From positions 434,001-498,000 of the forward strand of contig NZ_CP119107.1 of NCBI RefSeq assembly GCF_029094525.1: DNA of 64,000 bases. Direction: 5' to 3'. Below are positions 1 through 8,591 of the stretch, piece after piece; positions within the stretch are counted from its first letter, which is position 1; each line of letters opens with the position of its first letter. The position numbers were made by a program, and so were the translations under genes. Under the pieces are notes generated by a model. That model saw nothing but the letters and a program-made list of their open reading frames with translations. It made no database searches and was not told the origin of the DNA. Source of the DNA: Pullulanibacillus sp. KACC 23026 (lineage in GTDB: Bacteria > Bacillota > Bacilli > Bacillales > Sporolactobacillaceae).

Positions 1-674
1 TAATTTTTCTTAATAGTCTCGATTGAATCGGATTCTGAACACCCTAGTAAGATAAAATGGCGGGTTATTTCGGGTATGTAGCGCGCACGTATTTGCTTAA
101 ATGGCGTACTTACTTTTAACACGTCAGCAGCATGCGAGATAATCGCGTTCTGCCGGTCATCAATGGGGTTATCAGCCAAGGCAATTTGGAATAAGTGGTC
201 AATTAATTGAATCCGCTCCGACTCACTTTTAGGTAAAACGAGATGCAGTTGCTGAAGGATAGACGGGTAGCCATCAGGTGTTTGCTTGGCTAGGTTAAAT
301 AAGCGCCTTAATTCAGCCAGTTGGCGATCAGACGGCTGATAAGTTGATTTTAGAAGGCGGTCAACCACAAGAATTTCCTGCTTGGTCACAATTCCATCCG
401 ATTTCGTCATCTTCGCGAAGAGTTCGACGACTAAACGCATTTCCTTGGTGACACGGGCAAGAGGCTGTGTGTGAGACGCGCTCACTTTATTTTTGTATAA
501 AGTCGATTGGCATGAAGAACAGGTCCATGTGCCACCCGTCTTTTTCATTTTGTTTTGGCAAGTCGGGCACGTGGCGCTTTTGGGAGATGACGTGAAAGAC
601 GCCCAGCCAAACACATCCTTTAAGAGGCTGACACTCGTGATCAGTATGAGAATGACAAATAAGAGCTGAATCAT
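1..674 (-). CDS. Membrane-anchored zinc-ribbon, TerB/DjlA-like, J-domain protein (partial)
   Basis: I translated this frame by hand; it starts at ATG 674-672 behind a GGGAGGA ribosome-binding site and runs off the left edge after 224 residues. Residues 2-18 form one hydrophobic segment (IQLLFVILILITSVSLL). A zinc ribbon follows, with CPTC at 36-39 and CSSC at 52-55. An all-helical region at about 75-190 has the look of a TerB/DjlA N-terminal domain (ELFAKMTKSDGIVTKQE, then a second half with LFQIALADNPID). The visible end, HFILLGCSESDSIETIKKN, matches the first helix of a DnaJ J domain; the HPD motif would lie outside the window. By analogy with DjlA it may be a membrane-tethered co-chaperone that recruits DnaK, but the zinc ribbon at the N terminus is not part of classical DjlA. 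It is transcribed divergently from rmlA. The domain assignment is by eye. Confidence 0.75.
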   Translation of the reverse strand, partial: MIQLLFVILILITSVSLLKDVFGWASFTSSPKSATCPTCQNKMKKTGGTWTCSSCQSTLYKNKVSASHTQPLARVTKEMRLVVELFAKMTKSDGIVTKQEILVVDRLLKSTYQPSDRQLAELRRLFNLAKQTPDGYPSILQQLHLVLPKSESERIQLIDHLFQIALADNPIDDRQNAIISHAADVLKVSTPFKQIRARYIPEITRHFILLGCSESDSIETIKKN

Positions 675-1071
675 TCTTAAATCCTCCCTAAGATCTCTTA
701 CGTTCGGATCTTTTTAATAATAAAGATGAATTAATAAGTAATTTTACCATTTATATGCACGACTTATCCATATTAGGGAGGAAAAATCCTCACTATTTGT
801 TCAATCTTCATGCTGATGCGATCGATTTTAGCGAAAGGCTCGGGTATTAAGAGGGACATCTCGTTTAAATAAACGTTTGTTTAAATTCTCCGTTTAAAGT
901 TTAACTTCTTAGAGCTCCTCATCACCCGCTGCCTTCTAAACTTGATGAAACGCTAGGTAACCTAGTTAATGGGAAACGAAAAACAATTGGATAATCGGCA
1001 AAATTTGGTTAAAATAAAGAAGGATGTCCAACTAATGACATTTAAAGCAGAAAGCAAAAAGGAGTCGTTCT
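675..1071. other. Divergent intergenic region upstream of rmlA
   Basis: This gap separates the J-domain gene from the rml operon and must hold promoters for both. Around 861-905 there is a cluster of GTTTAAA-type words, including the palindrome GTTTAAATAAAC at 863-874 and CGTTTAAAGTTTAAC at 891-905. These could be operator sites or simply an A+T-rich upstream element. No small gene with a convincing ribosome-binding site was seen. Confidence 0.5.
987..1015 (+). promoter_or_regulatory. Probable SigA promoter of rmlACBD
   Basis: TTGGAT at 987-992 and TAAAAT at 1010-1015 are separated by exactly 17 bp. The rmlA start codon follows at 1072 after an AAGGAG ribosome-binding site. The match is by eye and no transcript start is known. 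Confidence 0.6.
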
Positions 1072-1965
1072 ATGAAAGGGATTATTTTGGCTGGAGGAAG
1101 CGGCACGCGTCTTTACCCGCTTACACGGTCGGTGTCTAAACAATTACTACCAGTCTATGATAAGCCAATGATTTATTATCCGATTTCCATTTTGATGTTA
1201 GCCGGTATTCGCGACATTTTAATAATTTCAACACCACAAGATACCCCGCGTTTTGAGCAATTGTTAGGGACAGGAGAGGAATTAGGGATTCACCTGTCTT
1301 ATGCGGTTCAGCCTTCACCTGATGGGCTCGCTCAAGCATTTTTAATCGGTGAGGACTTTATAGGCGAAGAGTCTGTTGCTCTCATTTTGGGTGATAACAT
1401 ATTCTATGGCCACGGTTTTACTGATCTTTTGACGAAAGCAGCCAATCGTTCGAGTGGTGCTACGGTGTTTGGATACAACGTGAAAGACCCCGAACGCTTT
1501 GGGGTCGTCGAATTTGATTCATCAGGAAAGGCAATTTCTATCGAGGAAAAACCAAAGCAGCCGAAATCAACCTACGCGGTTACAGGGCTCTATTTTTATG
1601 ACAATGAAGTGGTTGAAATTGCGAAAAATATTCAACCATCTGAACGCGGCGAGCTTGAGATTACATCAGTCAATGAGGCTTACCTGAGAAAAGAGTCTTT
1701 AAATGTAGAATTGCTTGGGCGCGGCTTTGCCTGGCTCGACACAGGAACTCACGAGTCTCTGTTAGATGCCTCTAATTTTATTGAAACGATAGAAAAAAGA
1801 CAAAGTCTGAAAGTGGCCTGTCTTGAAGAGATTGCTTATCGAAAAGGATACATAACCCGCGAGCAATTAATCGCTTTAGCGGAACCTTTAAAGAAAAATA
1901 ATTATGGGGCCTATTTGCTCCAAGTGGCGAGCAGACCACGAGACATGGGAGGGGTCTATTCATGA
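1072..1965 (+). CDS. rmlA: Glucose-1-phosphate thymidylyltransferase
   Basis: RmlA makes dTDP-glucose from dTTP and glucose-1-phosphate, the first step of dTDP-L-rhamnose synthesis, in the cytoplasm. The 297-residue product has the usual family length. The N terminus carries the nucleotidyltransferase signature [11 protein letters not shown] (residues 8-18), followed by [24 protein letters not shown] supplies the metal-binding aspartate and [11 protein letters not shown] the C-terminal sugar-binding region. AAGGAG lies 8 bases before the ATG. It is the first of four overlapping genes in the order rmlA-C-B-D, and its stop overlaps the rmlC start by four bases, so translation is probably coupled. 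The presence of all four genes and their order make the call firm. Confidence 0.97.
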   Translation: MKGIILAGGSGTRLYPLTRSVSKQLLPVYDKPMIYYPISILMLAGIRDILIISTPQDTPRFEQLLGTGEELGIHLSYAVQPSPDGLAQAFLIGEDFIGEESVALILGDNIFYGHGFTDLLTKAANRSSGATVFGYNVKDPERFGVVEFDSSGKAISIEEKPKQPKSTYAVTGLYFYDNEVVEIAKNIQPSERGELEITSVNEAYLRKESLNVELLGRGFAWLDTGTHESLLDASNFIETIEKRQSLKVACLEEIAYRKGYITREQLIALAEPLKKNNYGAYLLQVASRPRDMGGVYS

Positions 1966-2528
1966 AGGTCATGACAACCATTTTTGACGAAGCCTTATTA
2001 ATTGAGCCTCAAAGCTTTGGGGACCACCGGGGATTTTTCATGGAAAGTTATAATGACAACCTCTATAAAGAGAACGGAATCAGCTATCAATTCGTTCAAG
2101 ATAATCAGTCCTTATCTCGGGAAGCTGGGGTGTTAAGAGGCCTTCATTATCAACTCAATCCTAAGGCGCAAACAAAGTTGATTCGTGTTTTAACAGGTGC
2201 CATCTATGATGTGATTGTGGATATCAGAAAAGGATCCCCGACTTTTGGAAAGTGGCAAGGGTTTATCTTAAGTGAGCACAACAAGCGACAGTTATTGGTT
2301 CCAAAAGGTTTCGCTCATGGTTTTTGTACCTTAGTTCCAGATACGAATGTGTTCTATAAGGTGGATGAATTTTATTCTCAGGAAAATGACCGAGGCATTC
2401 TTTGGAATGATCCAGAGATTGGAATTGAGTGGCCGGTGAGCAATCCGATTCTTTCTGAGAAGGATACTAAGCACGCGGGAATCAGGGAAGCTGAGCATAA
2501 CTTTGTTTGGAAAGAGGGAGTCCAATGA
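1962..2528 (+). CDS. rmlC: dTDP-4-dehydrorhamnose 3,5-epimerase
   Basis: RmlC epimerises C3 and C5 of dTDP-4-keto-6-deoxyglucose. The 188-residue cupin-fold protein shows the family hallmarks: HRGFFMESY near residue 22, LRGLHYQ with the catalytic histidine near 60, and VPKGFAHGF near 115. The chosen start is ATG 1962, eight bases after GGGAGGGG; a second in-frame ATG three codons on is also possible. The gene overlaps rmlA by four bases and rmlB by four bases (ATGA), so it sits inside a tightly coupled operon. Confidence 0.95.
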   Translation: MKVMTTIFDEALLIEPQSFGDHRGFFMESYNDNLYKENGISYQFVQDNQSLSREAGVLRGLHYQLNPKAQTKLIRVLTGAIYDVIVDIRKGSPTFGKWQGFILSEHNKRQLLVPKGFAHGFCTLVPDTNVFYKVDEFYSQENDRGILWNDPEIGIEWPVSNPILSEKDTKHAGIREAEHNFVWKEGVQ

Positions 2529-3589
2529 AGCTGTTAGTCACAGGTGGCGCAGGTTTTATTGCAAGTAATTTCATCCATTATTATTTGGACAAGCACCCTG
2601 AAGACCAAATCGTGAACCTCGATTTGCTGACCTATGCAGGGAATTTAGAAAATCTTAAAGATGTGGAAGATCATCCGAATTATACCTTTGTCAAAGGCAG
2701 CATTACCAATCGGGAATTAATTGAGCATGTGGTGAAAACTCATCAGATCGATACAATCGTGAACTTTGCAGCAGAGTCCCATGTGGATCGAAGCATTACG
2801 GATCCTTCTGTTTTTATTAAAACAAATGTCCTTGGAACAAGCGTCTTGCTGGACGTTGCTCGCGACTTAAAGATTTCTAAATATCTTCAAGTGTCCACGG
2901 ATGAAGTGTATGGTTCACTCGGGGAGGAAGGGTATTTTACTGAAGAAACCCCGCTTGCGCCAAACAGCCCTTATTCGGCAAGTAAGGCATCGGCTGACCT
3001 ACTAGTCAGAGCGTATCACGAAACCTATGGAATGAATGTGAATATCACCCGCTGTTCAAATAACTATGGGCCCTATCATTTTCCTGAAAAGCTTATTCCT
3101 TTAATGATCACGAATGCTTTAGAAGGAAAGGCGCTGCCTGTGTATGGGGATGGGAAAAATGTGCGTGATTGGCTCCATGTCTATGATCACTGTGCCGCTA
3201 TTGATCTAGTTATTCATAAAGGACGCCCTGGCGAAGTGTATAACGTCGGCGGCCATAATGAAAAGCAAAACATTGAAATTGTCGAGCTCATTGTGGATCG
3301 GTTAGGAAAGTCCCGCGATTTAATCAAGTATGTCGAGGATCGTCTCGGGCACGACCGCCGCTATGCCATTGACCCGGCGAAAATTGAGACAGAACTCGGC
3401 TGGAAACCAAAATATACTTTTGAGACCGGAATTACAGAAACGATCCAATGGTATTTAGATAACGAAGATTGGTGGCGCCGAATTAAGTCAGGGGATTACA
3501 TGGCCTATTACGAAAATCAATACGGTAAAAAAGGCGCCGGATTAGTCGAAATTCCAAGCGGGGCTCAAGGAGAGAAAACGAATGGCTAA
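2525..3589 (+). CDS. rmlB: dTDP-glucose 4,6-dehydratase
   Basis: RmlB converts dTDP-glucose to dTDP-4-keto-6-deoxyglucose with tightly bound NAD. The extended SDR fold is shown by the N-terminal GGAGFIASN, the STDEVYGSLGE segment with the catalytic Thr-Asp-Glu, and the YSASK motif (Tyr and Lys of the active site). NNYGPYHFPEKLIP is typical of this dehydratase. I place the start at ATG 2525, preceded by AGAGGGAG and overlapping the rmlC stop (ATGA); this gives 354 residues. An upstream in-frame TTG at 2507 would lie inside rmlC and lacks a better ribosome-binding site. The gene overlaps rmlD by eight bases. Confidence 0.96.
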   Translation: MKLLVTGGAGFIASNFIHYYLDKHPEDQIVNLDLLTYAGNLENLKDVEDHPNYTFVKGSITNRELIEHVVKTHQIDTIVNFAAESHVDRSITDPSVFIKTNVLGTSVLLDVARDLKISKYLQVSTDEVYGSLGEEGYFTEETPLAPNSPYSASKASADLLVRAYHETYGMNVNITRCSNNYGPYHFPEKLIPLMITNALEGKALPVYGDGKNVRDWLHVYDHCAAIDLVIHKGRPGEVYNVGGHNEKQNIEIVELIVDRLGKSRDLIKYVEDRLGHDRRYAIDPAKIETELGWKPKYTFETGITETIQWYLDNEDWWRRIKSGDYMAYYENQYGKKGAGLVEIPSGAQGEKTNG

Positions 3590-4427
3590 GGTACTGGTAA
3601 CGGGCGCTAAAGGTCAATTAGGACAGGACGTGGTCCGCTTATTTACGGAAGCGGGCCATGAGGTCATCGGACTAGGACGTGAAGATTTGGATATCACGAA
3701 CAGTAACGATGTTTGGCGATGTTTAGAAGCACTGCGTCCAGAGGTCGTCATCCACTCGGCGGCTTATACGGCTGTCGACCAAGCGGAATCGGATGTGGAA
3801 GGGGCTTTTCTAGTAAACGCCTATGGTACGCGGAACATGGCGGCGGCCTCTGAAGCCGTAGAGGCAAAGCTCGTTTACATGAGCACCGATTATGTGTTTA
3901 ATGGCGAATCCGACCAACCTTATAATGAATTCGAAGCGACCTCACCGCTTGGAGTTTACGGGAAGTCAAAGCATGCCGGAGAGCAATTTGTGCGTGAGCT
4001 CCATTCCCGCTTTTTTATCGCCAGAACTTCTTGGGTATTCGGAGCCCATGGAGGCAACTTTGTAAAAACAATGCTTAGGCTTGCAGAGACGCAGCCACAA
4101 TTAAAAGTGGTCCATGATCAGCGCGGCTGCCCGACCTACACGGTTGATTTGGCCAATTGCCTATTGAAGATGATTGAAACCAGCCAATTTGGAACCTATC
4201 ATGTTTCGAACTCAGGAGTCTGCACGTGGTACGAATTTGCTAAGACTATCTTCGAGAAGAAGGGCATTTCAATCGACGTGGTCCCTGTAACCACAGAAGA
4301 ATTCCCGCGCCCCGCCCGGCGTCCGAAGAATTCTGCTTTCGACCACATGGCCCTTAGATTAAATGGATTTGAGGAACTGCCAGACTGGCAAAATGCCTTA
4401 GACCGTTTTTTAGATGAGGTAAAATAA
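3582..4427 (+). CDS. rmlD: dTDP-4-dehydrorhamnose reductase
   Basis: RmlD reduces the 4-keto group to give dTDP-L-rhamnose, the donor for rhamnosylation of cell-wall polymers. The 281-residue SDR protein opens with VLVTGAKGQLGQDV (cofactor loop), then has STDYVFNGE and the YGKSKHAGE catalytic Tyr/Lys motif. RTSWVFG and RPRNS-like RPARRPKNSAFD near the C terminus are typical of RmlD. AAGGAGAG precedes the ATG. It ends the rml operon and is followed by a strong terminator at about 4508-4542. Confidence 0.96.
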   Translation: MAKVLVTGAKGQLGQDVVRLFTEAGHEVIGLGREDLDITNSNDVWRCLEALRPEVVIHSAAYTAVDQAESDVEGAFLVNAYGTRNMAAASEAVEAKLVYMSTDYVFNGESDQPYNEFEATSPLGVYGKSKHAGEQFVRELHSRFFIARTSWVFGAHGGNFVKTMLRLAETQPQLKVVHDQRGCPTYTVDLANCLLKMIETSQFGTYHVSNSGVCTWYEFAKTIFEKKGISIDVVPVTTEEFPRPARRPKNSAFDHMALRLNGFEELPDWQNALDRFLDEVK

Positions 4428-4507
4428 CACTGGGCTTTGCTTTGAGAACATGGCGCTCACAAAAGTCAGTGCTGTGCGCTCCTCCCTGATCGTTTTAGAA
4501 AAATAGT

Positions 4508-4542
4508 AAAAAGGCTGTCGAAATGGATTCGACAGCCTTTTA
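4508..4542 (+). terminator. Intrinsic terminator of rmlACBD
   Basis: AAGGCTGTCGAA pairs with TTCGACAGCCTT around an ATGGA-type loop and is followed by TTTT. It lies about 80 bases after rmlD. The A-rich 5' flank means it could also stop the leftward transcript of the SH3-like gene. Confidence 0.85.
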
Positions 4543-4728
4543 AAAGTAAGTAAGTCTATTTTTATAAGCAAGGAAGCCATGTGCTTTTCTTCGGAATTGG
4601 TGCGTGGACTACGGTCATTCTGTCAAGGCTGCCACTCCGCTCCACGGGCGGCGCAGCACAGATCACCGTAATAAGGGGTTCTTAGATGACTTCCGAGTTC
4701 CATAGCAGCAGATCAAATGCCCAGCGCT
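4543..4728. other. Short gap after the rml terminator, no gene seen
   Basis: The gap between rmlD and the SH3-like gene (about 300 bases in all) holds the rml terminator and otherwise no convincing coding region. A GC-rich patch at 4630-4660 has short inverted words but no clear function. Confidence 0.5.
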
Positions 4729-5007
4729 TTAGTGATGGCCGGCTAGCCTTGATTTTGTAAATCCTTTTAGTTTTTTAGTAAATAACTGGAATCGGGATTC
4801 AATCCCAACATCTTCTGCACGAATAAATTCTGTGTTCATAATGCCATCAAAATCAACGGGACGTAACTCGTACCAGCCTTTGACGCTTGGATAAAGGGTT
4901 AATTCGGTTCCTTTTGGATAGCGATTCACGACTAAAGCATTACGTGATGGGCGTGCATAGGTGATAACATCATTCTTTTTGGTTTTCATTTTTAGCATGT
5001 CAATCAC
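4729..5007 (-). CDS. Small SH3-like protein, paralogue of the 8289-8591 product
   Basis: The 92-residue product has no signal peptide or membrane segment. Its central 55 residues resemble a bacterial SH3-like fold: YARPSRNALVVNRYPKG, then LYPSVKGWYELRPVD and GIMNTEFIRAEDV. The same words recur in the 8289-8591 protein, so the two are clearly paralogues. Each lies just downstream of a TarS-like glycosyltransferase on the same strand, here 80 bases after the gene at 5088-6605. That linkage suggests a shared role in modifying a cell-wall polymer, perhaps as a glycan-binding accessory protein. No enzymatic motif is visible, and the function is inferred from context only. The first codons may be misplaced; ATG at 4998 or 4992 is also possible. 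Confidence 0.7.
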   Translation of the reverse strand: MIDMLKMKTKKNDVITYARPSRNALVVNRYPKGTELTLYPSVKGWYELRPVDFDGIMNTEFIRAEDVGIESRFQLFTKKLKGFTKSRLAGHH

Positions 5008-5087
5008 TCCCGATAAAGATCAGATTACATAAAGTAGGTTGATTCAAGCTATCACGTGCAAACTTGATTTTTTGAAATCTAAATTAG

Positions 5088-6605
5088 TCAATCCCATTTT
5101 TTTATGTCAAGACTCAGATTGTTGCGAGGAGTTGTCCAATAAGGTTTGAAAGTGAAGGTTTTACCTAATAACTCCACGCCTTCAATTGGAGGATCGAGCT
5201 CGATATCTACTGAACGATGTGATCCCAGGCGGCGCCGAGAAACATAGGAATCCGCTTTAGCCTCAACAAAGAAATCCCAAGGACCGATAAGTATATCTTT
5301 AATAAGCAAATCCAGATAGTTCACAGTAAATCGGAAGCTGCCTTCTCGATCAGTTGGTTCTGAAGGAAAAGGGCATTCAAAACCCGTTTCTCTATGAACA
5401 GCAATGAGATGATAGGACAGCTTATAATTGGTTAACAAAGGTTGTGGAAAGAAACCCTCTAGTTGAAAGAATGCTTGGCCAAAGGATAATCCACTCAAAA
5501 GGACTTTAGACTTATTTTTATGAGTGACATTCACTTCAACATCAAACTCACGCTTATCCTCATTTTTCACAAAACGAGCAAAGAGTTGACCATTTTCGAT
5601 CCGTGAGACATCGTTTGCCGTCAGATTCTCTAGGTGACGGTGGATGAAAAGAAGCTTCTCCAGGTCATTCTCTTGCACCAATTGAATGAAATAGTGATAC
5701 TCAGGATTAAGTTCGTCTTTTATATCAGAAACATGTGTATCAATAAATTTCTGGGCTTCCGCAAGCCATAATTTTTTTTGCTCATCATTTAAAACGGAAT
5801 TCGTTAATAAGTATTTTCGGAGTCGGCTGGCCCTAAAGAACCGATTTAAATAGGCAATTCGGAGTTCTCTCTTTCGCTCTTCAGATTGAACGCGCTCGTT
5901 AATGTATTCCATAATCCGATAAAAGGCGAAGAAAAATTGCTCGGCTGGAAAATATTTAAGACTCAGGTTTTCATCACCGCGTTTGACCACATAGTAATAG
6001 TCATAATCGCTAAGCACGGTGATCACTTTAGATTCAATGAAGCATTGCATCGTAAAGAGCTGATCCTCACCGACAACCGCTTTTGGATGAAATGTAAGTC
6101 CATGCTCACGCAATAACCCTAACCGGTACATTTTATGTGGGGCGAGCCCCATCACCAAGTTGTCCTTTACAATATCTGCTTGAGGCAGATTGCCTTTTTT
6201 GAACATCGATTGTGGCACCTTGCGTCCATTAACACCGACATAGCGCCCGTATATCACATCAGAATGATAAGCTTTGGCCTTATTATAAAACCGTTCAAGT
6301 GTTTCTTCCCCTAAGAAATCATCATTGTCTAAGAATAAGATGTATTCCCCATGAGCGGCCTCGATCGCATCATTTCTTGGAATCATCGGTCCACCTGAGT
6401 TTTCGGTTCGATTGATCAATTTTAGATTGGGTAATTGCTTCTCGAAACTTTTAATAACCTCTTCACTATTATCTGTCGAACAATCATTAATACATAATAT
6501 TTCAAAGTCATCATAACTCATCGTTTGATTCACTAAGGAATCAAGCGTTACTTTGACATGGCGTGATGCATTATAAATAGGAATTGCTACAGAAACTTTA
6601 ACCAT
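5088..6605 (-). CDS. TarS/TarP-like family 2 glycosyltransferase
   Basis: This 505-residue cytoplasmic enzyme begins with a GT-A fold: VSVAIPIYNASRHVKVTLDSL, NDCSTDNSEE, then NSGGPMIPRNDA and the metal-binding DNDD at residues 93-96. GVNGRKVPQSMFKKG and GEDQLFTMQCF (the ED at 180-181 is the expected catalytic-base position) closely resemble what I recall of Staphylococcus aureus TarS and TarP, which add GlcNAc to wall teichoic acid. The C-terminal 200 residues look beta-rich, in the place of the oligomerisation domain of that family. It has a close paralogue at 8584-10098. The exact acceptor and sugar cannot be read from sequence; nearby rml genes make a rhamnose- or teichoic-type wall polymer plausible. 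Confidence 0.85.
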   Translation of the reverse strand: MVKVSVAIPIYNASRHVKVTLDSLVNQTMSYDDFEILCINDCSTDNSEEVIKSFEKQLPNLKLINRTENSGGPMIPRNDAIEAAHGEYILFLDNDDFLGEETLERFYNKAKAYHSDVIYGRYVGVNGRKVPQSMFKKGNLPQADIVKDNLVMGLAPHKMYRLGLLREHGLTFHPKAVVGEDQLFTMQCFIESKVITVLSDYDYYYVVKRGDENLSLKYFPAEQFFFAFYRIMEYINERVQSEERKRELRIAYLNRFFRASRLRKYLLTNSVLNDEQKKLWLAEAQKFIDTHVSDIKDELNPEYHYFIQLVQENDLEKLLFIHRHLENLTANDVSRIENGQLFARFVKNEDKREFDVEVNVTHKNKSKVLLSGLSFGQAFFQLEGFFPQPLLTNYKLSYHLIAVHRETGFECPFPSEPTDREGSFRFTVNYLDLLIKDILIGPWDFFVEAKADSYVSRRRLGSHRSVDIELDPPIEGVELLGKTFTFKPYWTTPRNNLSLDIKKWD

Positions 6606-7189
6606 TGAAATCCAACCTTCTTTGAAGAATTTTCGATCCTATGGCCACACTGCTTGGACCAAACAAGATCGGGTAATTGTTTCTGAAGGGGTATTTAGCG
6701 AGAAAACGACTTCTCGATTAACGAACAGGAGTGTTGGCTGTTTTATATTATATGTCCCAATTAAGCCATGATTAAATCGGCTGAACATCCGCTTATAAGG
6801 TAAAGGGCCTCCATTTGCGGGAAAAAATCAAACTGATATGTAAGAGCCATGTTTGGTTAATCGATTTTTTGTTACCCATGTCGTGTTCTCAGTTTACCCC
6901 CTCATCGTAACATTAAATCCTTTTAGTCCTTTTTCTTTAAAAATAATTTCAAAAAACTTGTTGCACCTATAGAAGGGTAGGGGATGAGTAAAAAATAACA
7001 AAGGTAAAGGTATCGTATTATTTGTGTCAAATGAAAGGACGACAAATAATGGAAATTGTTCAGGCTGAAAAAGTGACAATACCATGAACAGCATACTACT
7101 TAAATTGTCTGTCCTATGGTTACCAAACACTCTTCGAAACAAGTTGAAGATTTCTGGCCGTTGAAATGGTGGCGCCGGGTTTGAGCAGG
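6606..7189. other. Intergenic region between glycosyltransferase gene and repeat array 1
   Basis: No convincing gene. It should hold the promoter of the leftward glycosyltransferase gene (start 6605). The short open frame at 6894-7142 on the minus strand has no ribosome-binding site or recognisable motif. The first array linker begins near 7190. Confidence 0.5.
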
Positions 7190-8226
7190 AGGCCCGGCCC
7201 CACCATTAAGTAGGCGGGCCTAATCCAAGAAGGTTGAGGAAAAATCTGAGAAGGTTAGTCAAAAATCCTAAAAGGTTAGTCAAAAATCCAAGAAGGTCGG
7301 CTCAAAATCCGAGAAGGTCCAGCCCCGCCCATAAGTAGGTGGACGTGATCCTAGAAGGTAGAAGAAAAATCTGAGAAGGTTACTCAAAAATCCAAGAAGG
7401 TCCTGCAAAAATCCGAGTAGGTTGGCGCAAAATCCGAGAAGATCCAGCGCCGCCCATAAGCAGGCTGGACCCATCCAAGAAAGTTGAGGAAAAATCTGAG
7501 AAGGTTCCTCAAAAATCCTAAAAGGTTTGTCAAAAATCCAAGAAGGTCGGCGCAAAATCCGAGAAGGTCCAGCGCCGCCCATAAGCAGGCGGTCCCCATC
7601 CAAGAAGGTTGAGGAAAAATCTGAGAAGGTTACTCAAAAATCCTAAAAGGTTAGTCAAAAATCCAAGAAGGTCGGCGCAAAATCCGAGAAGGTCCAGCCC
7701 CGCCCATAGGCAGGCGGGCCTCATCCAAGAAGGCTGAGGAAAAATCTGAGAAGGTTAGTCAAAAATCCTAAAAGGTCCTGCAAAAATCCAAGAAGGTCGG
7801 CGCAAAATCCGAGAAGGTCCAGCCCCGCCCATAGGCAGGCGGGCCCCATCCAAGAAGGTTGAGGAAAAATCTGAGAAGGTTCCTCAAAAATCCTAAAAGG
7901 TTAGTCAAAAATCCAAGAAGTTCGGCGCAAAATCCGAGAAGGTCCGGCCCCGCCCATAAGCAGGCGGGGCACATCCAAGAAGGTTGAGGAAAAATCTGAG
8001 AAGGTTCCTCAAAAATCCTAAAAGGTTTGTCAAAAATCCAAGAAGGTCGGCGCAAAATCCGAGAAGGTCCGGCCCCGCCCATAGGCAGGCGGGCCTCATC
8101 CAAGAAGGTTGAGGAAAAATCTGAGAAGGTTCCTCAAAAATCCTAAAAGGTTAATCAAAAATCCAAGAAGGTCCAGCAAAAATCCAAGAAGGTCCAGCGC
8201 CGCCCGCCCACAAGACAAGCACCCCA
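7190..8226 (+). repeat. Repeat array 1: nested 21-bp / 125-bp tandem array
   Basis: About eight super-units of 125 bp. Each holds four 21-bp units of the type AAATCCGAGAAGGTNNNNCAA and one 41-bp unit with a GC-rich linker (CCGCCCATAAGCAGGCGG), which can form a hairpin. The linker word CGCCCATAAGCAGG recurs at 7451 and 7576, exactly 125 bases apart. The AGAAGGT core reads on the plus strand. The array fills the space between the two glycosyltransferase/SH3-like modules and begins directly beyond the terminator of the 8289-8591 gene. The long frames inside it (LLGFLTNLLGF-type translations) shift phase with each super-unit and have no ribosome-binding sites. Confidence 0.95.
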
Positions 8227-8237
8227 ATCCAACACGA

Positions 8238-8271
8238 AAACCATGCACTGACCTGGGTGAGTGCATGGTTT
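8238..8271 (-). terminator. Terminator after the SH3-like gene
   Basis: AAACCATGCACT and AGTGCATGGTTT form a 12-bp stem with a GACCTGGGTG loop. Read leftward it lies about 18 bases after the stop of the 8289-8591 gene and is followed by TTTTCG. It separates that gene from array 1. Confidence 0.8.
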
Positions 8272-8288
8272 ACATAAATAATCATGTA

Positions 8289-8591
8289 TTAGCCTTTTCT
8301 TTGTGTCATTATAACTTTTAGGATGTTGTTAAATAGGGAGTCGAGGCGGACATCCTGTGTTCGGATAAATTCGGTGTTCATGATCCCATCGGTGTCAACC
8401 GGTCGGAGTTCAAACCATCCTTTGACGCTAGGGTAGGCACGCATGTTTTGTCCTTTAGTATAGTGCTGGACGACCAATGCTTTTTCAGAGGGGCGCGCGT
8501 AAGTTGTAACACTTGCTCTTCTTATTTTTATCTTAAACTCCTGGTGCTTTCGCCATTCTTTTCTTAATCGTTTCTTGAGTTTATTAAGCAT
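8289..8591 (-). CDS. Small SH3-like protein, second copy
   Basis: The 100-residue product is a paralogue of the 4729-5007 protein: TYARPSEKALVVQHYTKG, YPSVKGWFELRPVD and DGIMNTEFIRTQDV are shared nearly word for word. The N terminus differs and is very basic (MLNKLKKRLRKEWRKHQEFKIK), which could bind a polyanionic wall polymer precursor or the membrane surface. The start overlaps the end of the upstream glycosyltransferase gene by eight bases, so the two are probably translationally coupled. No catalytic motif is visible. A terminator follows at 8238-8271. Confidence 0.75.
   Translation of the reverse strand: MLNKLKKRLRKEWRKHQEFKIKIRRASVTTYARPSEKALVVQHYTKGQNMRAYPSVKGWFELRPVDTDGIMNTEFIRTQDVRLDSLFNNILKVIMTQRKG

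Noticed and set aside
7280-8103. Long minus-strand frames in array 1 that translate as LLGFLTNLLGF repeats
   Set aside because: The 125-bp super-unit is not a multiple of three, so frames shift each period. There are no ribosome-binding sites, and similar frames appear on both strands.
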